This document shows, piece after piece, positions 28,663-36,770 of a DNA stretch of 64,000 bases. Positions within the stretch are counted from its first letter, which is position 1. Each line of letters starts with the position of its first letter. The notes beneath the pieces were generated by a model. It did not search any database. It had not been told where the DNA came from and was given only the letters and a program-made list of their open reading frames with translations. This DNA is from Flavobacteriaceae bacterium (GTDB lineage Bacteria; Bacteroidota; Bacteroidia; Flavobacteriales; Flavobacteriaceae). Location of the stretch: positions 60,008 through 124,007 of the forward strand of contig JANQSO010000015.1 in assembly GCA_028284005.1 (NCBI GenBank). The letters run 5' to 3'. The translations under genes and the position numbers were made by a program.

Positions 28663-30570
28663 CTATACTACATTCTTCATAATATCCTCTACAACTTCAG
28701 GATTTAACAACGTACTGGTGTCTCCCAAATTAGAGGTGTCCTTACATGCAATTTTTCTAAGAATACGCCGCATGATCTTTCCGGAGCGGGTTTTTGGTAA
28801 GCCCGAAGTAAACTGAATTTTATCCAATTTGGCAATGGGCCCTATATGTTCGGTAATGATCTGGTTGATCTCTTTACGAACATTGTCATGATCCCGGTCC
28901 TCGCCTGTTTCTTTCAAAATTACATAACCATAGAGAGCATTCCCTTTTACATCATGAGGAAACCCTACAATAGCACTCTCTGCTACAGCAGGATGCTCGT
29001 TAACAGCATCTTCAATAGGAGCAGTTCCAAGATTGTGACCAGAAACAATGATCACATCATCTACACGTCCTGTAATACGATAATAACCCGTAGTGTCACG
29101 TAAGGCACCATCACCGGTAAAGTATTTGTTTTCAAAAGCCGAAAAGTAAGTGTCCTTATATCGTTGATGATTCCCCCAGATGGTACGTGCCATCGATGGC
29201 CAGGGGAATTTGATACACAGGCGGCCATCTACTTGAAGGCCATCCATTTCCATACTGTTTTCGTCCATTAAACAAGGTTGTATTCCGGGAAGTGGTAAGG
29301 TAGCAAATGTAGGAATAGTAGGCGTTGCAAAAGGAATAGGAGAGATCAATATCCCGCCCGTTTCTGTTTGCCACCAGGTGTCAACAACAGGACTCTTCTT
29401 TTTTCCAATATTGTCATTGTACCAATGCCAGGCCTCTTCGTTGATGGGTTCACCTACAGTACCCAACACTTTTAGTGAAGAAAGATCATGCCTTTCCACA
29501 AAGCTCAGGTTTTCTTTAGCAAGTGCGCGAATAGCTGTTGGTGCTGTGTAAAACTGATTTACCCGATGTTTCTCAACAATCTGCCAAAAACGCCCCCAAT
29601 CCGGATATGAAGGAACTCCTTCAAACATAACTGTTGTAGCGCCATTGGCCAGAGGGCCGTAAATAATATAGCTATGCCCGGTAATCCAGCCAATATCTGC
29701 AGTACACCAATACACCTCATCTTCTTCATACTGGAAAACATTCTTAAAAGTATAGGCGGTATAGACCATATAACCGGCAGTGGTATGGACCATTCCTTTG
29801 GGTGTTCCCGTAGAGCCCGAAGTATAGAGAATGAAGAGAGGATCTTCAGCGGCCATGGTTTCGGGAATGCACTCTTTAGGGGCCGTATTCAACAAAGGAT
29901 GTAACCATTTGTCACGGCCTTCTTTTAACGGTGTATTGGAATTAATATGTTTAGCCACCAGAACCGTTTCAACACAGGGGCAATTTTTTAGCGCCTCATC
30001 TACAATTGCTTTAAGGTCTATGATTTTATTTCCTCTGAAAGAACCGTCACAGGTAATCACCATTTTACAATCCGAATCGTTAATACGTGTGGCAAGTGCT
30101 GTAGCCGAAAAACCGGCAAATACTACCGAATGAATAGCGCCAATACGGGCACAGGCCAGTACCGAAAAAGCCAGTTCGGGGATCATGGGTAAATAGATGC
30201 ATACGCGGTCACCTTTGGAAATTCCCTGTGACCGCAATACATTGGCAAACCTGCATACGTTATCATGTAATTCCCGGTAACTTATATGCCGGGCTTCTTT
30301 ATTTGGATCGTTAGGTTCAAAAAGTATTGCTGTTTTATCACCTCTGGTAGCTAAATGGCGGTCAATACAATTTTCGGTAATATTGAGTTGGGCCCCTTCA
30401 AACCATTTTATCTCGGGCTTGGTAAAATCCCAGGAAAGTACATTGTCCCATTTTTTCTGCCAGACAAAATGTTCTTCTGCTATTGATGCCCAAAATGACT
30501 CGGGGTCTTGAACCGATCTTCTATAGACCTGAAAGTATTCTTCCAGATTTTTTATATGGTAATCACTCAT
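28663..30570 (-). CDS. acs: acetate--CoA ligase (acetyl-CoA synthetase)
   Basis: A 635-residue AMP-forming ligase that makes acetyl-CoA from acetate, ATP and CoA. Motifs: YTSGSTGTPKGMVHT (ATP-binding loop), DTWWQTETGG, YFTGDGALRDTTGYYRITGRVDDVIIVSGHNLGTA, and the C-terminal catalytic lysine in PKTRSGKIMRR. It is the last gene of a minus-strand run that begins with the DUF4212/symporter pair, which fits acetate uptake and activation. Confidence 0.95.
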   Translation of the reverse strand: MSDYHIKNLEEYFQVYRRSVQDPESFWASIAEEHFVWQKKWDNVLSWDFTKPEIKWFEGAQLNITENCIDRHLATRGDKTAILFEPNDPNKEARHISYRELHDNVCRFANVLRSQGISKGDRVCIYLPMIPELAFSVLACARIGAIHSVVFAGFSATALATRINDSDCKMVITCDGSFRGNKIIDLKAIVDEALKNCPCVETVLVAKHINSNTPLKEGRDKWLHPLLNTAPKECIPETMAAEDPLFILYTSGSTGTPKGMVHTTAGYMVYTAYTFKNVFQYEEDEVYWCTADIGWITGHSYIIYGPLANGATTVMFEGVPSYPDWGRFWQIVEKHRVNQFYTAPTAIRALAKENLSFVERHDLSSLKVLGTVGEPINEEAWHWYNDNIGKKKSPVVDTWWQTETGGILISPIPFATPTIPTFATLPLPGIQPCLMDENSMEMDGLQVDGRLCIKFPWPSMARTIWGNHQRYKDTYFSAFENKYFTGDGALRDTTGYYRITGRVDDVIIVSGHNLGTAPIEDAVNEHPAVAESAIVGFPHDVKGNALYGYVILKETGEDRDHDNVRKEINQIITEHIGPIAKLDKIQFTSGLPKTRSGKIMRRILRKIACKDTSNLGDTSTLLNPEVVEDIMKNVV

Positions 30571-30573
30571 ATT

Positions 30574-31116
30574 TTAGTACATTCTTTTGTCCTCCTCTAA
30601 GATAGCATATCCGTAGTTATCTGCCCACCCCGATTTTAATGGTAATATTTTTCTGTGTAACCCTTCTCTGGTCATCCCAATTTTTTCTAAAATTTTGATG
30701 GAAGCTGTATTTTCGGTAGCGACACCGGCTTCAATACGGTGCAGTTGCAATGTGTTAAATCCAAATCTAATGATCTCTTTAACCGCTTCGGTGGCATATC
30801 CTTTTCTCCATTGAGACGGAAGCAGGCTATAGTAGATCTCCGCCTTATTGTATTTTTTTGCAGATATGATCATCCCAATTTGGCCAATAACTTCAGAAGT
30901 ACCTTTTTTCCGGATCACCCATAAGTACCAAGTTCTCTCTTTCTTTAATTGATCATCGAGAATAGGCTGTAATAGTTTTTGTGTATCCGAAAGCACTTTG
31001 GGAACTCCAATAGTATTGAATTGTGCTATGACTTCATAGCTGTTTATATGATGAATGTCCTTGATATCTTCTGAAGTGATTTCAGAAATCAACAATCGCT
31101 CTGTTTCAAGATTCAT
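30574..31116 (-). CDS. GNAT N-acetyltransferase, RimJ/RimL-like
   Basis: A 180-residue GNAT protein: LETERLLISEITSEDIKDIHHINSYE at the start, the acetyl-CoA loop LPSQWRKGYATEAVKEIIRFGF, and HRIEAGVATENTASIKILEKIGMTREG. The acetylated target is unknown. The ATG at 31116 fits the family start; a TTG at 31137 adds seven unrelated residues. It overlaps the stop of the next upstream acetyltransferase gene by 11 nt and ends 3 nt before acs. Confidence 0.87.
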   Translation of the reverse strand: MNLETERLLISEITSEDIKDIHHINSYEVIAQFNTIGVPKVLSDTQKLLQPILDDQLKKERTWYLWVIRKKGTSEVIGQIGMIISAKKYNKAEIYYSLLPSQWRKGYATEAVKEIIRFGFNTLQLHRIEAGVATENTASIKILEKIGMTREGLHRKILPLKSGWADNYGYAILEEDKRMY

Positions 31117-31714
31117 AACGGAGCAATTTTTCGGCAAGGTCCTTTTTTAAATTGGCAAACCATTCTTTTTGAAGAATACTTAAAACAATACTATCTCTTC
31201 TCCCGGTTGGGGTTTTATAATTACTTCTTAAGATACCTTCTACGGTACAGCCAATACTTTTCATGGCAGCGATACTTCGTTGATTTGTAGCATCGGCCCT
31301 AAATTCAACTCGTCCCCAGCCTGTTTTTTCAAAGGCAAATTCTAACAAAAGATATTTACAATTTTTGTTTAAGCCTGTCCCCTGGAACTCATTACCATAC
31401 CAGGTAAATCCTAATTGAGAGCTATTGTGGTATTCCTGAATGTCGTAAAAACGAGTACTGCCAACATATTTTTGGGCTCGCTTGTCGAAAACAATAAAAG
31501 GATAAGCTGTTTTTGATGCTCTTCCCTGCAAAGCAAGTTCTATGTATTTTTTTAGGTTCTCGAGTCCGTTGGCCGGTGTTATGGAATAATCCCAGATCTG
31601 CGGTTCGTAAATAGAATATACAGACAAGTGTTCCATGTCTTCTATGGTCAACGGCCGAAGTAATGCTACTTCGTTCTCTAAGATATAGTCGGTATCAAAA
31701 TTAAAAGGGGTCAT
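31106..31714 (-). CDS. GNAT N-acetyltransferase, RimJ/RimL-like
   Basis: A 202-residue GNAT protein with the family pattern LENEVALLRPLTIEDMEHL, an acetyl-CoA loop GNEFQGTGLNKNCKYLLLEFAFE and RVEFRADATNQRSIAAMKSIGCTVEG. It lies 15 nt after the symporter gene and overlaps the following acetyltransferase gene. Target unknown. Confidence 0.87.
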   Translation of the reverse strand: MTPFNFDTDYILENEVALLRPLTIEDMEHLSVYSIYEPQIWDYSITPANGLENLKKYIELALQGRASKTAYPFIVFDKRAQKYVGSTRFYDIQEYHNSSQLGFTWYGNEFQGTGLNKNCKYLLLEFAFEKTGWGRVEFRADATNQRSIAAMKSIGCTVEGILRSNYKTPTGRRDSIVLSILQKEWFANLKKDLAEKLLRYES

Positions 31715-31729
31715 TTACTAATTGGTTTA

Positions 31730-33442
31730 TTAATGAACTTGAGCATCTCCTTCTCCAAGAGGAATACGAATATCTTCTACAATTTCCTGAACTTCCATTG
31801 GGGGTGCCGGTGTTAGGCCGTTTATTACCAGAGCCACTATAAAGTTTACCATCATGGCCACCGCTCCAAATCCTTCGGGAGAAATACCAAACCACCAATC
31901 TTTACTAAGCCCGTCGACAGCTTCTTTTCCCCCGTCAAATACACCAAATTTAAATTTCAGCATATAAAACAGCATGAGTGAAATACCTACGATCATTCCT
32001 GCGACAGCTCCTTCTTTACTCATCTTTTTATAAAAAATACCAAGTACAATAGCCGGGAAAAATGAAGCGGCTGCCAGGCCAAAAGCAAGCGCTACCACTG
32101 CTGCGACAAAGCCAGGGGGGTTAATACCAAAATAACCTGCTACCATAACTGCAACTATTGCCGAAATTCGTGCTGCGAAGAGTTCTCCTTTTTCAGAAAT
32201 TGAGGGCTTAAAGACGCTTTTAATAAGGTCGTGTGACACAGAAGACGAAATTACAAGCAATAAGCCTGCTGCCGTAGATAGAGCAGCTGCAAGCCCACCT
32301 GCGGCTACCAAAGCAATGACCCAGGCCGGCAACTTAGCAATTTCGGGATTAGCCAGTACCATGATGTCTCGATCTACTGTAAGTTCGTTCTCTTTTTCAT
32401 TTGCCAGATACTGTATGGTGCCATTCTCATTTTTATCCTCAAAAACAAGCAGCCCTGTATTTTCCCAATTTTTGAACCAGGGGGGCATTTCGGAATACGG
32501 CCGGTCACTAACGGTCTCTATCAAATTGGTCTTAGCAAAAACGGCCACTGCAGGAGCTGTTGTATACAATATGGCAATAAGTAATAGAGCGATCCCTGCC
32601 GATTTGCGTGCATCCCGTACTCGCTTTACGGTAAAGAAACGGACAATTACATGTGGTAATCCTGCTGTCCCCACCATAAGTGCCAGGGTAATTGCAAAAA
32701 CATCTACGGTACTTTTCGTACCGTCCGTATATTCTGTGAAACCAAGTTCGGTTGAAAGGCCGTTGAGCTTTTCCAATAGATATATCCCGGAAGAATCATT
32801 TAATGTAGTTCCCATTCCCAATTGCGGAACCGGATTTCCCGTCATTTGAATTGAGATGAAAATAGCAGGAACCATAAAGGCAAAGATCAATACGCAATAC
32901 TGTGCGACCTGTGTATAGGTGATACCTTTCATCCCGCCCAATACCGCGTAAAACAAAACAATTATCATCCCAATAATTACTCCGGTATCAATGTTTACTT
33001 CTAAGAACCTTGAAAAAACAACACCTACGCCCCGCATTTGGCCGGCAACATAAGTAAAGGAAACTAACAAAGCACAGAACACCGCTACGATACGAGCTGT
33101 TTTAGAATAATAACGTTCTCCTATGAAATCGGGGACAGTAAACTTTCCAAATTTGCGCAGATAAGGAGCCAATAGCAACGCCAGCAGCACATATCCTCCT
33201 GTCCATCCCATTAGGTACACAGAGCCATCGTAACCGGCGAAGGCTATTATTCCCGCCATGGAGATAAAGGAAGCAGCAGACATCCAGTCTGCAGCAGTTG
33301 CCATTCCATTTGCCCAGGGTGATACACCTCCCCCTGCTACATAAAATTCTTTAGTAGAATTGGCTCTTGACCAAATGGCAATACCAATGTATAAAGCGAA
33401 AGTAAGACCCACTAAAATATACGTCCAGTTCTGTACACTCAT
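31730..33442 (-). CDS. sodium:solute symporter, acetate/monocarboxylate type
   Basis: A 570-residue SSS-family carrier with about 13 membrane helices. GGGVSPWANGMATAADWMSAASFISMAGIIAF and GMKGITYTQVAQYCVLIFAF are typical of the ActP-like branch; a long loop (about residues 315-370) separates two helices. The start overlaps the DUF4212 gene by 4 nt. Together with acs downstream this suggests Na+-driven acetate uptake; the substrate is inferred from context. Confidence 0.9.
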   Translation of the reverse strand: MSVQNWTYILVGLTFALYIGIAIWSRANSTKEFYVAGGGVSPWANGMATAADWMSAASFISMAGIIAFAGYDGSVYLMGWTGGYVLLALLLAPYLRKFGKFTVPDFIGERYYSKTARIVAVFCALLVSFTYVAGQMRGVGVVFSRFLEVNIDTGVIIGMIIVLFYAVLGGMKGITYTQVAQYCVLIFAFMVPAIFISIQMTGNPVPQLGMGTTLNDSSGIYLLEKLNGLSTELGFTEYTDGTKSTVDVFAITLALMVGTAGLPHVIVRFFTVKRVRDARKSAGIALLLIAILYTTAPAVAVFAKTNLIETVSDRPYSEMPPWFKNWENTGLLVFEDKNENGTIQYLANEKENELTVDRDIMVLANPEIAKLPAWVIALVAAGGLAAALSTAAGLLLVISSSVSHDLIKSVFKPSISEKGELFAARISAIVAVMVAGYFGINPPGFVAAVVALAFGLAAASFFPAIVLGIFYKKMSKEGAVAGMIVGISLMLFYMLKFKFGVFDGGKEAVDGLSKDWWFGISPEGFGAVAMMVNFIVALVINGLTPAPPMEVQEIVEDIRIPLGEGDAQVH

Positions 33443-33723
33443 AAGGTCTCATTTTTAGATGGTTCTTCATCATAACCATACTTCTTGTCCAATCGGTTCA
33501 TTAACCGGACGTATACAAAAATGAGGATAACAAATGTATAGATAGAGCCTTGTTGAGCAAACCAAAATCCTAGTTTAAAACCTCCTATTTGAAATGTATC
33601 CAGAAAATCCTTAAAAAGGATTCCGGCACCGTAAGAAACCAGAAACCATATTGTTAACAGGATGAGCAGATACCTAAGGTTTTTTTTCCAGTAGGTGACA
33701 GCTTTTTGCTTTTTAGTTTTCAT
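33439..33723 (-). CDS. DUF4212 small subunit of the Na+/solute symporter
   Basis: A 94-residue protein with two membrane helices (YLLILLTIWFLVSYGAGILF and FWFAQQGSIYTFVILIFVYVRLM) and the DUF4212 pattern. These small subunits are nearly always encoded directly before an SSS carrier, as here with a 4-nt overlap. Confidence 0.9.
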   Translation of the reverse strand: MKTKKQKAVTYWKKNLRYLLILLTIWFLVSYGAGILFKDFLDTFQIGGFKLGFWFAQQGSIYTFVILIFVYVRLMNRLDKKYGYDEEPSKNETL

Positions 33724-33910
33724 AAGGTATTGAGTTTGCTATCAAACCATGAAAATACAAAAATGCCTGCGATGCGCAATTTCTAATACTGTCTGATTTA
33801 CAGAGTCTTATAGGTATGAATAATACAAGAGAGAACAAAAAACGACGGATTTTTGAAAAATAAGGATGTGTATGCGATAAATAAATTGCTACCTTTAAAA
33901 AAACAATATT

Positions 33911-34540
33911 ATGAAAACTAAACTATTAAAATTGCTCAGCGCGTTGGTTGTATTACTTATCATATCTTGTGATGTAGAAAGTGATCGGTTGGAGAACCTG
34001 TCAAATAAAATTGAAAGTGAAGAAAATCCTGAAGATCTGTTTAGAAATGATATTGAACCCGCCTCGATCAATTTTGCAGAACTTGAAAAATTAGCTGAGA
34101 ATTCAGAAACACGTATCCCATTAGTAAATACAGGGTCGTCCTTAAACTTTAATTTTACCGGATGTCCCCCGGATGACAGTATAGCAATAAGAACGTACCA
34201 AAATTTTATAAACCCGCCATGTGATTATTGGTATAGGGTATATTTTGGGGTTAAATCATTTTATAATTTTGGACTTATAAATACGCATCAATCTTATATA
34301 GATATTAGTTATTTTGATGTAGCAACCGGAAATCTTGTCCAGCAAACGGGGGATATTAATCAAATAGTTGCAAATACATTGCTTAATCCTTTTTGTACCT
34401 GTCCGGCGCTGTTTTGGGTTTCATTTCCTCCAAATGAAGTGCCAAACACTATCTATATAAGGTTGCGAAAAATTGATAATGTTACCGGGTGTGAAAGTGT
34501 TTCTCAGGTCCGGATGTATTATCCGGCGCCTTGTAGTTAA
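33911..34540 (+). CDS. putative lipoprotein, unknown function
   Basis: A 209-residue protein with a lipoprotein signal (ALVVLLIISC, Cys20), an acidic linker and a mature domain with several cysteines (FTGCPPD, NPPCDYWY, FCTCPALFW, VTGCESV, APCS), which could form disulfides outside the cytoplasm. It marks the right end of the backbone; the repeat-bearing accessory island begins within 10 nt of its stop. Family not recognised. Confidence 0.75.
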   Translation: MKTKLLKLLSALVVLLIISCDVESDRLENLSNKIESEENPEDLFRNDIEPASINFAELEKLAENSETRIPLVNTGSSLNFNFTGCPPDDSIAIRTYQNFINPPCDYWYRVYFGVKSFYNFGLINTHQSYIDISYFDVATGNLVQQTGDINQIVANTLLNPFCTCPALFWVSFPPNEVPNTIYIRLRKIDNVTGCESVSQVRMYYPAPCS

Positions 34541-34546
34541 ATTAAA

Positions 34547-34582
34547 TATATAGTTCCCCCGTATAAGGCACTTATATACAAC
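34547..34582. repeat. island repeat, copy 1
   Basis: The core TATAGTTCCCCCGTATA is followed by an imperfect dyad (GTATAAG, 3 nt, CTTATATAC) and then AAC. Related copies lie at 38691-38729 and 43331-43356. This one sits directly after the lipoprotein gene and before a small gene at 34607. Confidence 0.65.
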
Positions 34583-34606
34583 TTACCACAAATAAAGTAA
34601 TAAAAC

Positions 34607-34759
34607 ATGGCTAAAAAGAAAGAAAACACAAGTGTAGATGATGCAATTAATGTGTCTTTAGAAAAAATAAATAAAGCAAGGGATGCTTATGACCGTTTAT
34701 GGTCTGCTCAAAAGGATCTAAAGGAATTGGGAATTGATCTAGTTATAACTAAGAACTGA
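34607..34759 (+). CDS. 50-residue hypothetical protein
   Basis: A short reading frame starting MAKKKENTSVDDAINVSLEKINKAR and ending KDLKELGIDLVITKN. It is helical and charged, with no membrane segment. A frame-shifted relic of a similar C-terminus lies at 39710-39783, which supports it as a real, mobile micro-gene. Its end overlaps the convergent gene by 11 nt. Function unknown. Confidence 0.6.
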   Translation: MAKKKENTSVDDAINVSLEKINKARDAYDRLWSAQKDLKELGIDLVITKN

Positions 34760-35024
34760 TTATCAGGTTCGAAATCCTTACAAAGAAATCTGTTTGAAAA
34801 TCGATCAGTTCTTTACGGAGTCTGTCTTTATCACCGTCAAATTTAGAAATTATACTTTCCATTTCATTGTTAATTTTATCCTTCTCTTTATTTACAAATT
34901 CTTCAGCTAAATCGAGACGGGAATAACCATCTTTCATCAAATTTCCTGTTTTTGGAATCCTATTTAAATATAACTCCCCTCGTAGTTCACAATAAATTTT
35001 GAACGTGTCTATTTCTTCTTGCAT
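34749..35024 (-). CDS. small hypothetical protein
   Basis: A 91-residue charged helical protein without membrane segments. Its promoter and leader (TATATTTG box at 35058-35065) closely resemble those of the next gene to the right, though the proteins are unrelated. Function unknown. Confidence 0.65.
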   Translation of the reverse strand: MQEEIDTFKIYCELRGELYLNRIPKTGNLMKDGYSRLDLAEEFVNKEKDKINNEMESIISKFDGDKDRLRKELIDFQTDFFVRISNLIISS

Positions 35025-35057
35025 TTTATAAGGTTTAAAAAGTTAAAGGGAGTAACT

Positions 35058-35065
35058 CAAATATA
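35058..35065 (-). promoter_or_regulatory. -7 box TATATTTG with conserved leader
   Basis: On the minus strand the box is followed by AGTTACTCCCTTTAACTTT. The same arrangement occurs at 35374-35381 before the next gene. Confidence 0.6.
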
Positions 35066-35099
35066 AGAAAAGTTCCAGAAGCGTAGAACAAGTCAATAC

Positions 35100-35345
35100 T
35101 TAAATAGCTTGGCAATATGAAATAATAGATGAAATTAATTGTAGAATAAACCCGATTACTAATAGAGACAAACCAATATAAGACATAACCTTTCTAAAAG
35201 GCTTTTTTCGTTGGTACTCTTCACTTACTGCATAAGAGGCTCCCCTAAGAGGGAGTCCATAAAAAAACAGGAAAACTACACCAATAATATCTAGTGAAAG
35301 CCCAATTACTGAAAGTCCTTGATAGGAACAAATGAAATCTCGCAT
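35100..35345 (-). CDS. small two-helix membrane protein
   Basis: An 81-residue protein with two membrane helices (about residues 10-32 and 53-77) joined by a basic loop (EEYQRKKPFRK). It has its own promoter. Function unknown; island small membrane proteins of this kind can be toxins, immunity proteins or envelope factors, and nothing here decides. Confidence 0.65.
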   Translation of the reverse strand: MRDFICSYQGLSVIGLSLDIIGVVFLFFYGLPLRGASYAVSEEYQRKKPFRKVMSYIGLSLLVIGFILQLISSIISYCQAI

Positions 35346-35373
35346 AACTTTATTAAAGTAAAGGGGAGTTATT

Positions 35374-35381
35374 CAAAGATA
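35374..35381 (-). promoter_or_regulatory. -7 box TATCTTTG with conserved leader
   Basis: On the minus strand it is followed by AATAACTCCCCTTTACTTT, nearly identical to the leader of the gene at 34749-35024. Confidence 0.6.
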
Positions 35382-35462
35382 AATAAACATGAATAAAAAC
35401 TCTTGAACCTGTAAATAAATCAAGAAAATAAAAGTTTGATAAGGAGGTGTAGTAAGTAAAAT

Positions 35463-35493
35463 GTCGAAATATTCGACTAAATATGTATCTTTG
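35463..35493 (+). promoter_or_regulatory. palindrome plus -7 box of a candidate RNA gene
   Basis: GTCGAAATATTCGAC is a perfect dyad (35463-35477), and TATCTTTG (35486-35493) follows after 8 nt. The layout looks like an operator overlapping a promoter. No credible reading frame starts downstream. Confidence 0.55.
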
Positions 35494-35496
35494 TAA

Positions 35497-35670
35497 ATGC
35501 AAAAGGGAGCAGACCACTAAGTATACTCCCTGTCGGACAGTAAGACCAATTAGAGTATCCAGATGGTAGACCTTTCTAATGGTCGGTGGATATTTTGGCA
35601 CTTTTTCTGTCTATTTACTTCCTAATGATGGAAGCACGGTATTTTAAGACCACTCAAATTTGAGTGGTCT
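35497..35670 (+). ncRNA. candidate structured small RNA
   Basis: This 327-nt gap between genes (35346-35672) has a good -7 box, no credible ORF, and several nested pairings. GGGAG (35505) pairs with CTCCC (35526). GACCAATTAGA (35544-35554) pairs with TCTAATGGTC (35575-35584) with one bulge and a 20-nt loop. GACAG (35536) can close outside it with CTGTC (35607-35611). The strong hairpin at 35647-35670 could end the transcript. AGACCACT occurs both at 35511 and in that hairpin, so alternative long-range pairing is possible. I do not recognise a known RNA family. Confidence 0.4.
35647..35670. terminator. perfect 24-bp palindrome, bidirectional terminator
   Basis: AGACCACTCAAA is followed directly by its reverse complement. 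It ends 2 nt from the stop of the minus-strand gene at 35673 and could also terminate the candidate RNA. Confidence 0.7.
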
Positions 35671-35672
35671 AT

Positions 35673-36143
35673 TTAATTAGGTTCTCTCCATTCCAGTAAG
35701 CCATATTCATATATATTTTCTTCATTTTTAATTCTATAAAACTGTTTATGGTTTTTTGCCTTAGTTCCCAAAGTTGAAGAAAGTTGTGTAATATATTCAC
35801 GTTTTGCTTCCTCGTCATTTAAAAACAAATGTGGTTCAAAATCACCAATAACTTCTGCTATAACATTAACTGTGAGTTCATGACCAACTTCGTTAAGAAT
35901 CCAAGCTGCTTTTTTGGCTTTTGAAAAATTGGGATTATAAGTAATTTCTTCGTCTTCAAATGTTTGTAGCTTTAGAGGCTCACTATCGTCAATACTATCT
36001 TCAAGAGGTGTAAGTAGAGCATCCACATCTTTAATCTGTTTGTTTAACTCTACCATCTTCTTCATTAAAGCCTCTTTTTTGTTCTCGTAGAACTCAATTA
36101 ACTCTCTTATTTGCGAGTCATCTAAGGTTATCTGTCTTTTCAT
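35673..36143 (-). CDS. hypothetical protein with coiled coil and possible winged-helix end
   Basis: A 156-residue protein. Residues 1-50 are helical with heptad-like character (REL IEFYENKKEALMKKMVELNKQIKDVDALL), then an acidic linker, then AAWILNEVGHELTVNVIAEVIGDFEP..., which looks like a helix-turn-helix with a wing ending YEYGLLEWREPN. A DNA- or protein-binding role is inferred from shape only. No neighbour explains it. Confidence 0.65.
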   Translation of the reverse strand: MKRQITLDDSQIRELIEFYENKKEALMKKMVELNKQIKDVDALLTPLEDSIDDSEPLKLQTFEDEEITYNPNFSKAKKAAWILNEVGHELTVNVIAEVIGDFEPHLFLNDEEAKREYITQLSSTLGTKAKNHKQFYRIKNEENIYEYGLLEWREPN

Positions 36144-36211
36144 AATGACGTTTTTTATGACTTATCTATTGATTTTCTCTATTAGATTCCCTATATTTGT
36201 TTTATAATTAG

Positions 36212-36283
36212 AAGCGGCGACGGGACTCGAACCCGTATAACTTACGCGGCCAGCGCAGTACCTTTCCAATCGGACACACCGCC
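36212..36283 (-). tRNA. degenerate tRNA-like gene (Ala GGC-like)
   Basis: On the minus strand the acceptor stem GGCGGTG/CGCCGCT and a perfect T arm (ACGGG, TTCGAGT, CCCGT) are clear. The anticodon loop CTGGCCG would read GGC with U33 in place, but position 37 is C, the anticodon stem has a mismatch and a G-U pair, and the D stem does not pair well. No CCA is encoded. It may be a pseudo-tRNA carried by the island or a highly diverged tRNA. A TAATTTTG box (36285-36292) abuts its 5' end. Confidence 0.45.
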
Positions 36284-36307
36284 TCAAAATTATATCTATA
36301 AAAATTC

Positions 36308-36342
36308 AAAAAGTCTTCAGTTTAGTCGCTCGGAGACTTTTT
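36308..36342. terminator. hairpin with A/T flanks
   Basis: AAAAAGTCT pairs with AGACTTTTT across a 17-nt loop. It lies between the tRNA-like gene and the IS element and could block read-through from either side. The rest of the 315-nt gap 36144-36458 holds nothing else I can support. Confidence 0.5.
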
Positions 36343-36468
36343 TATTCTCATTTCCTACAAAGATAGTTAAAATATCTATTCTCCAAAAAATTAAAGCAAA
36401 AAATATTAACAGCTTGTCTTAGTTTTAAAAAGTACGCAGACAGTACCCACAAAAATAGGGGTATGTAT

Positions 36469-36675
36469 TTAGTAGTGTTTTACCTTAAAAACCTTGTAAT
36501 CCCTGTACTGTATAGGAAATTCCTTTTTTCTGATAATAGTATTGTAACTATAAAAATCATTTCCTTCCATAAATTCACAAATCTTTTTCAAATTGCCAAA
36601 AGCACCTAAAACAATACAATTTTTCAAAAGGACGTAGGTTTTTTTCTTCTCTTTTTGTTGTTTATATGTAGTCAT
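36469..36675 (-). CDS. 68-residue IS passenger protein
   Basis: A basic small protein starting MTTYKQQKEKKKTYVLLKN and ending YRDYKVFKVKHY. It is transcribed divergently from the transposase and lies wholly inside the IS ends. A -7 box (TATATTTG on the minus strand, 36680-36687) sits so close to the ATG that the mRNA may be leaderless. The longer frame starting at 36762 would cross the promoter and is rejected. Function unknown; a regulator of the element is possible. Confidence 0.6.
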   Translation of the reverse strand: MTTYKQQKEKKKTYVLLKNCIVLGAFGNLKKICEFMEGNDFYSYNTIIRKKEFPIQYRDYKVFKVKHY

Positions 36676-36741
36676 AAGACAAATATACAACTTTACTCGA
36701 ATATAATTACATAAATATTTGTATATATCAATATATTCGAG

Positions 36742-36749
36742 TATATTTG
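36742..36749 (+). promoter_or_regulatory. -7 box TATATTTG of the transposase gene
   Basis: Full consensus, 21 nt before the ATG at 36771. It rules out the in-frame TTG at 36747 as a start. Confidence 0.6.
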
Positions 36750-36770
36750 TATAACAAAACAATCGAAACC

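Noticed and set aside
28623..28666. ATAGTTAT/ATAACTAT inverted repeat between the TonB receptor and acs
   Set aside because: The stem is AT-only with a 28-nt loop and runs into the acs stop; too weak to call a terminator.
35353..35601. An 82-codon minus-strand frame in the candidate RNA region
   Set aside because: It covers the promoter and stems of the RNA candidate, has unusual composition, and has no supporting promoter.
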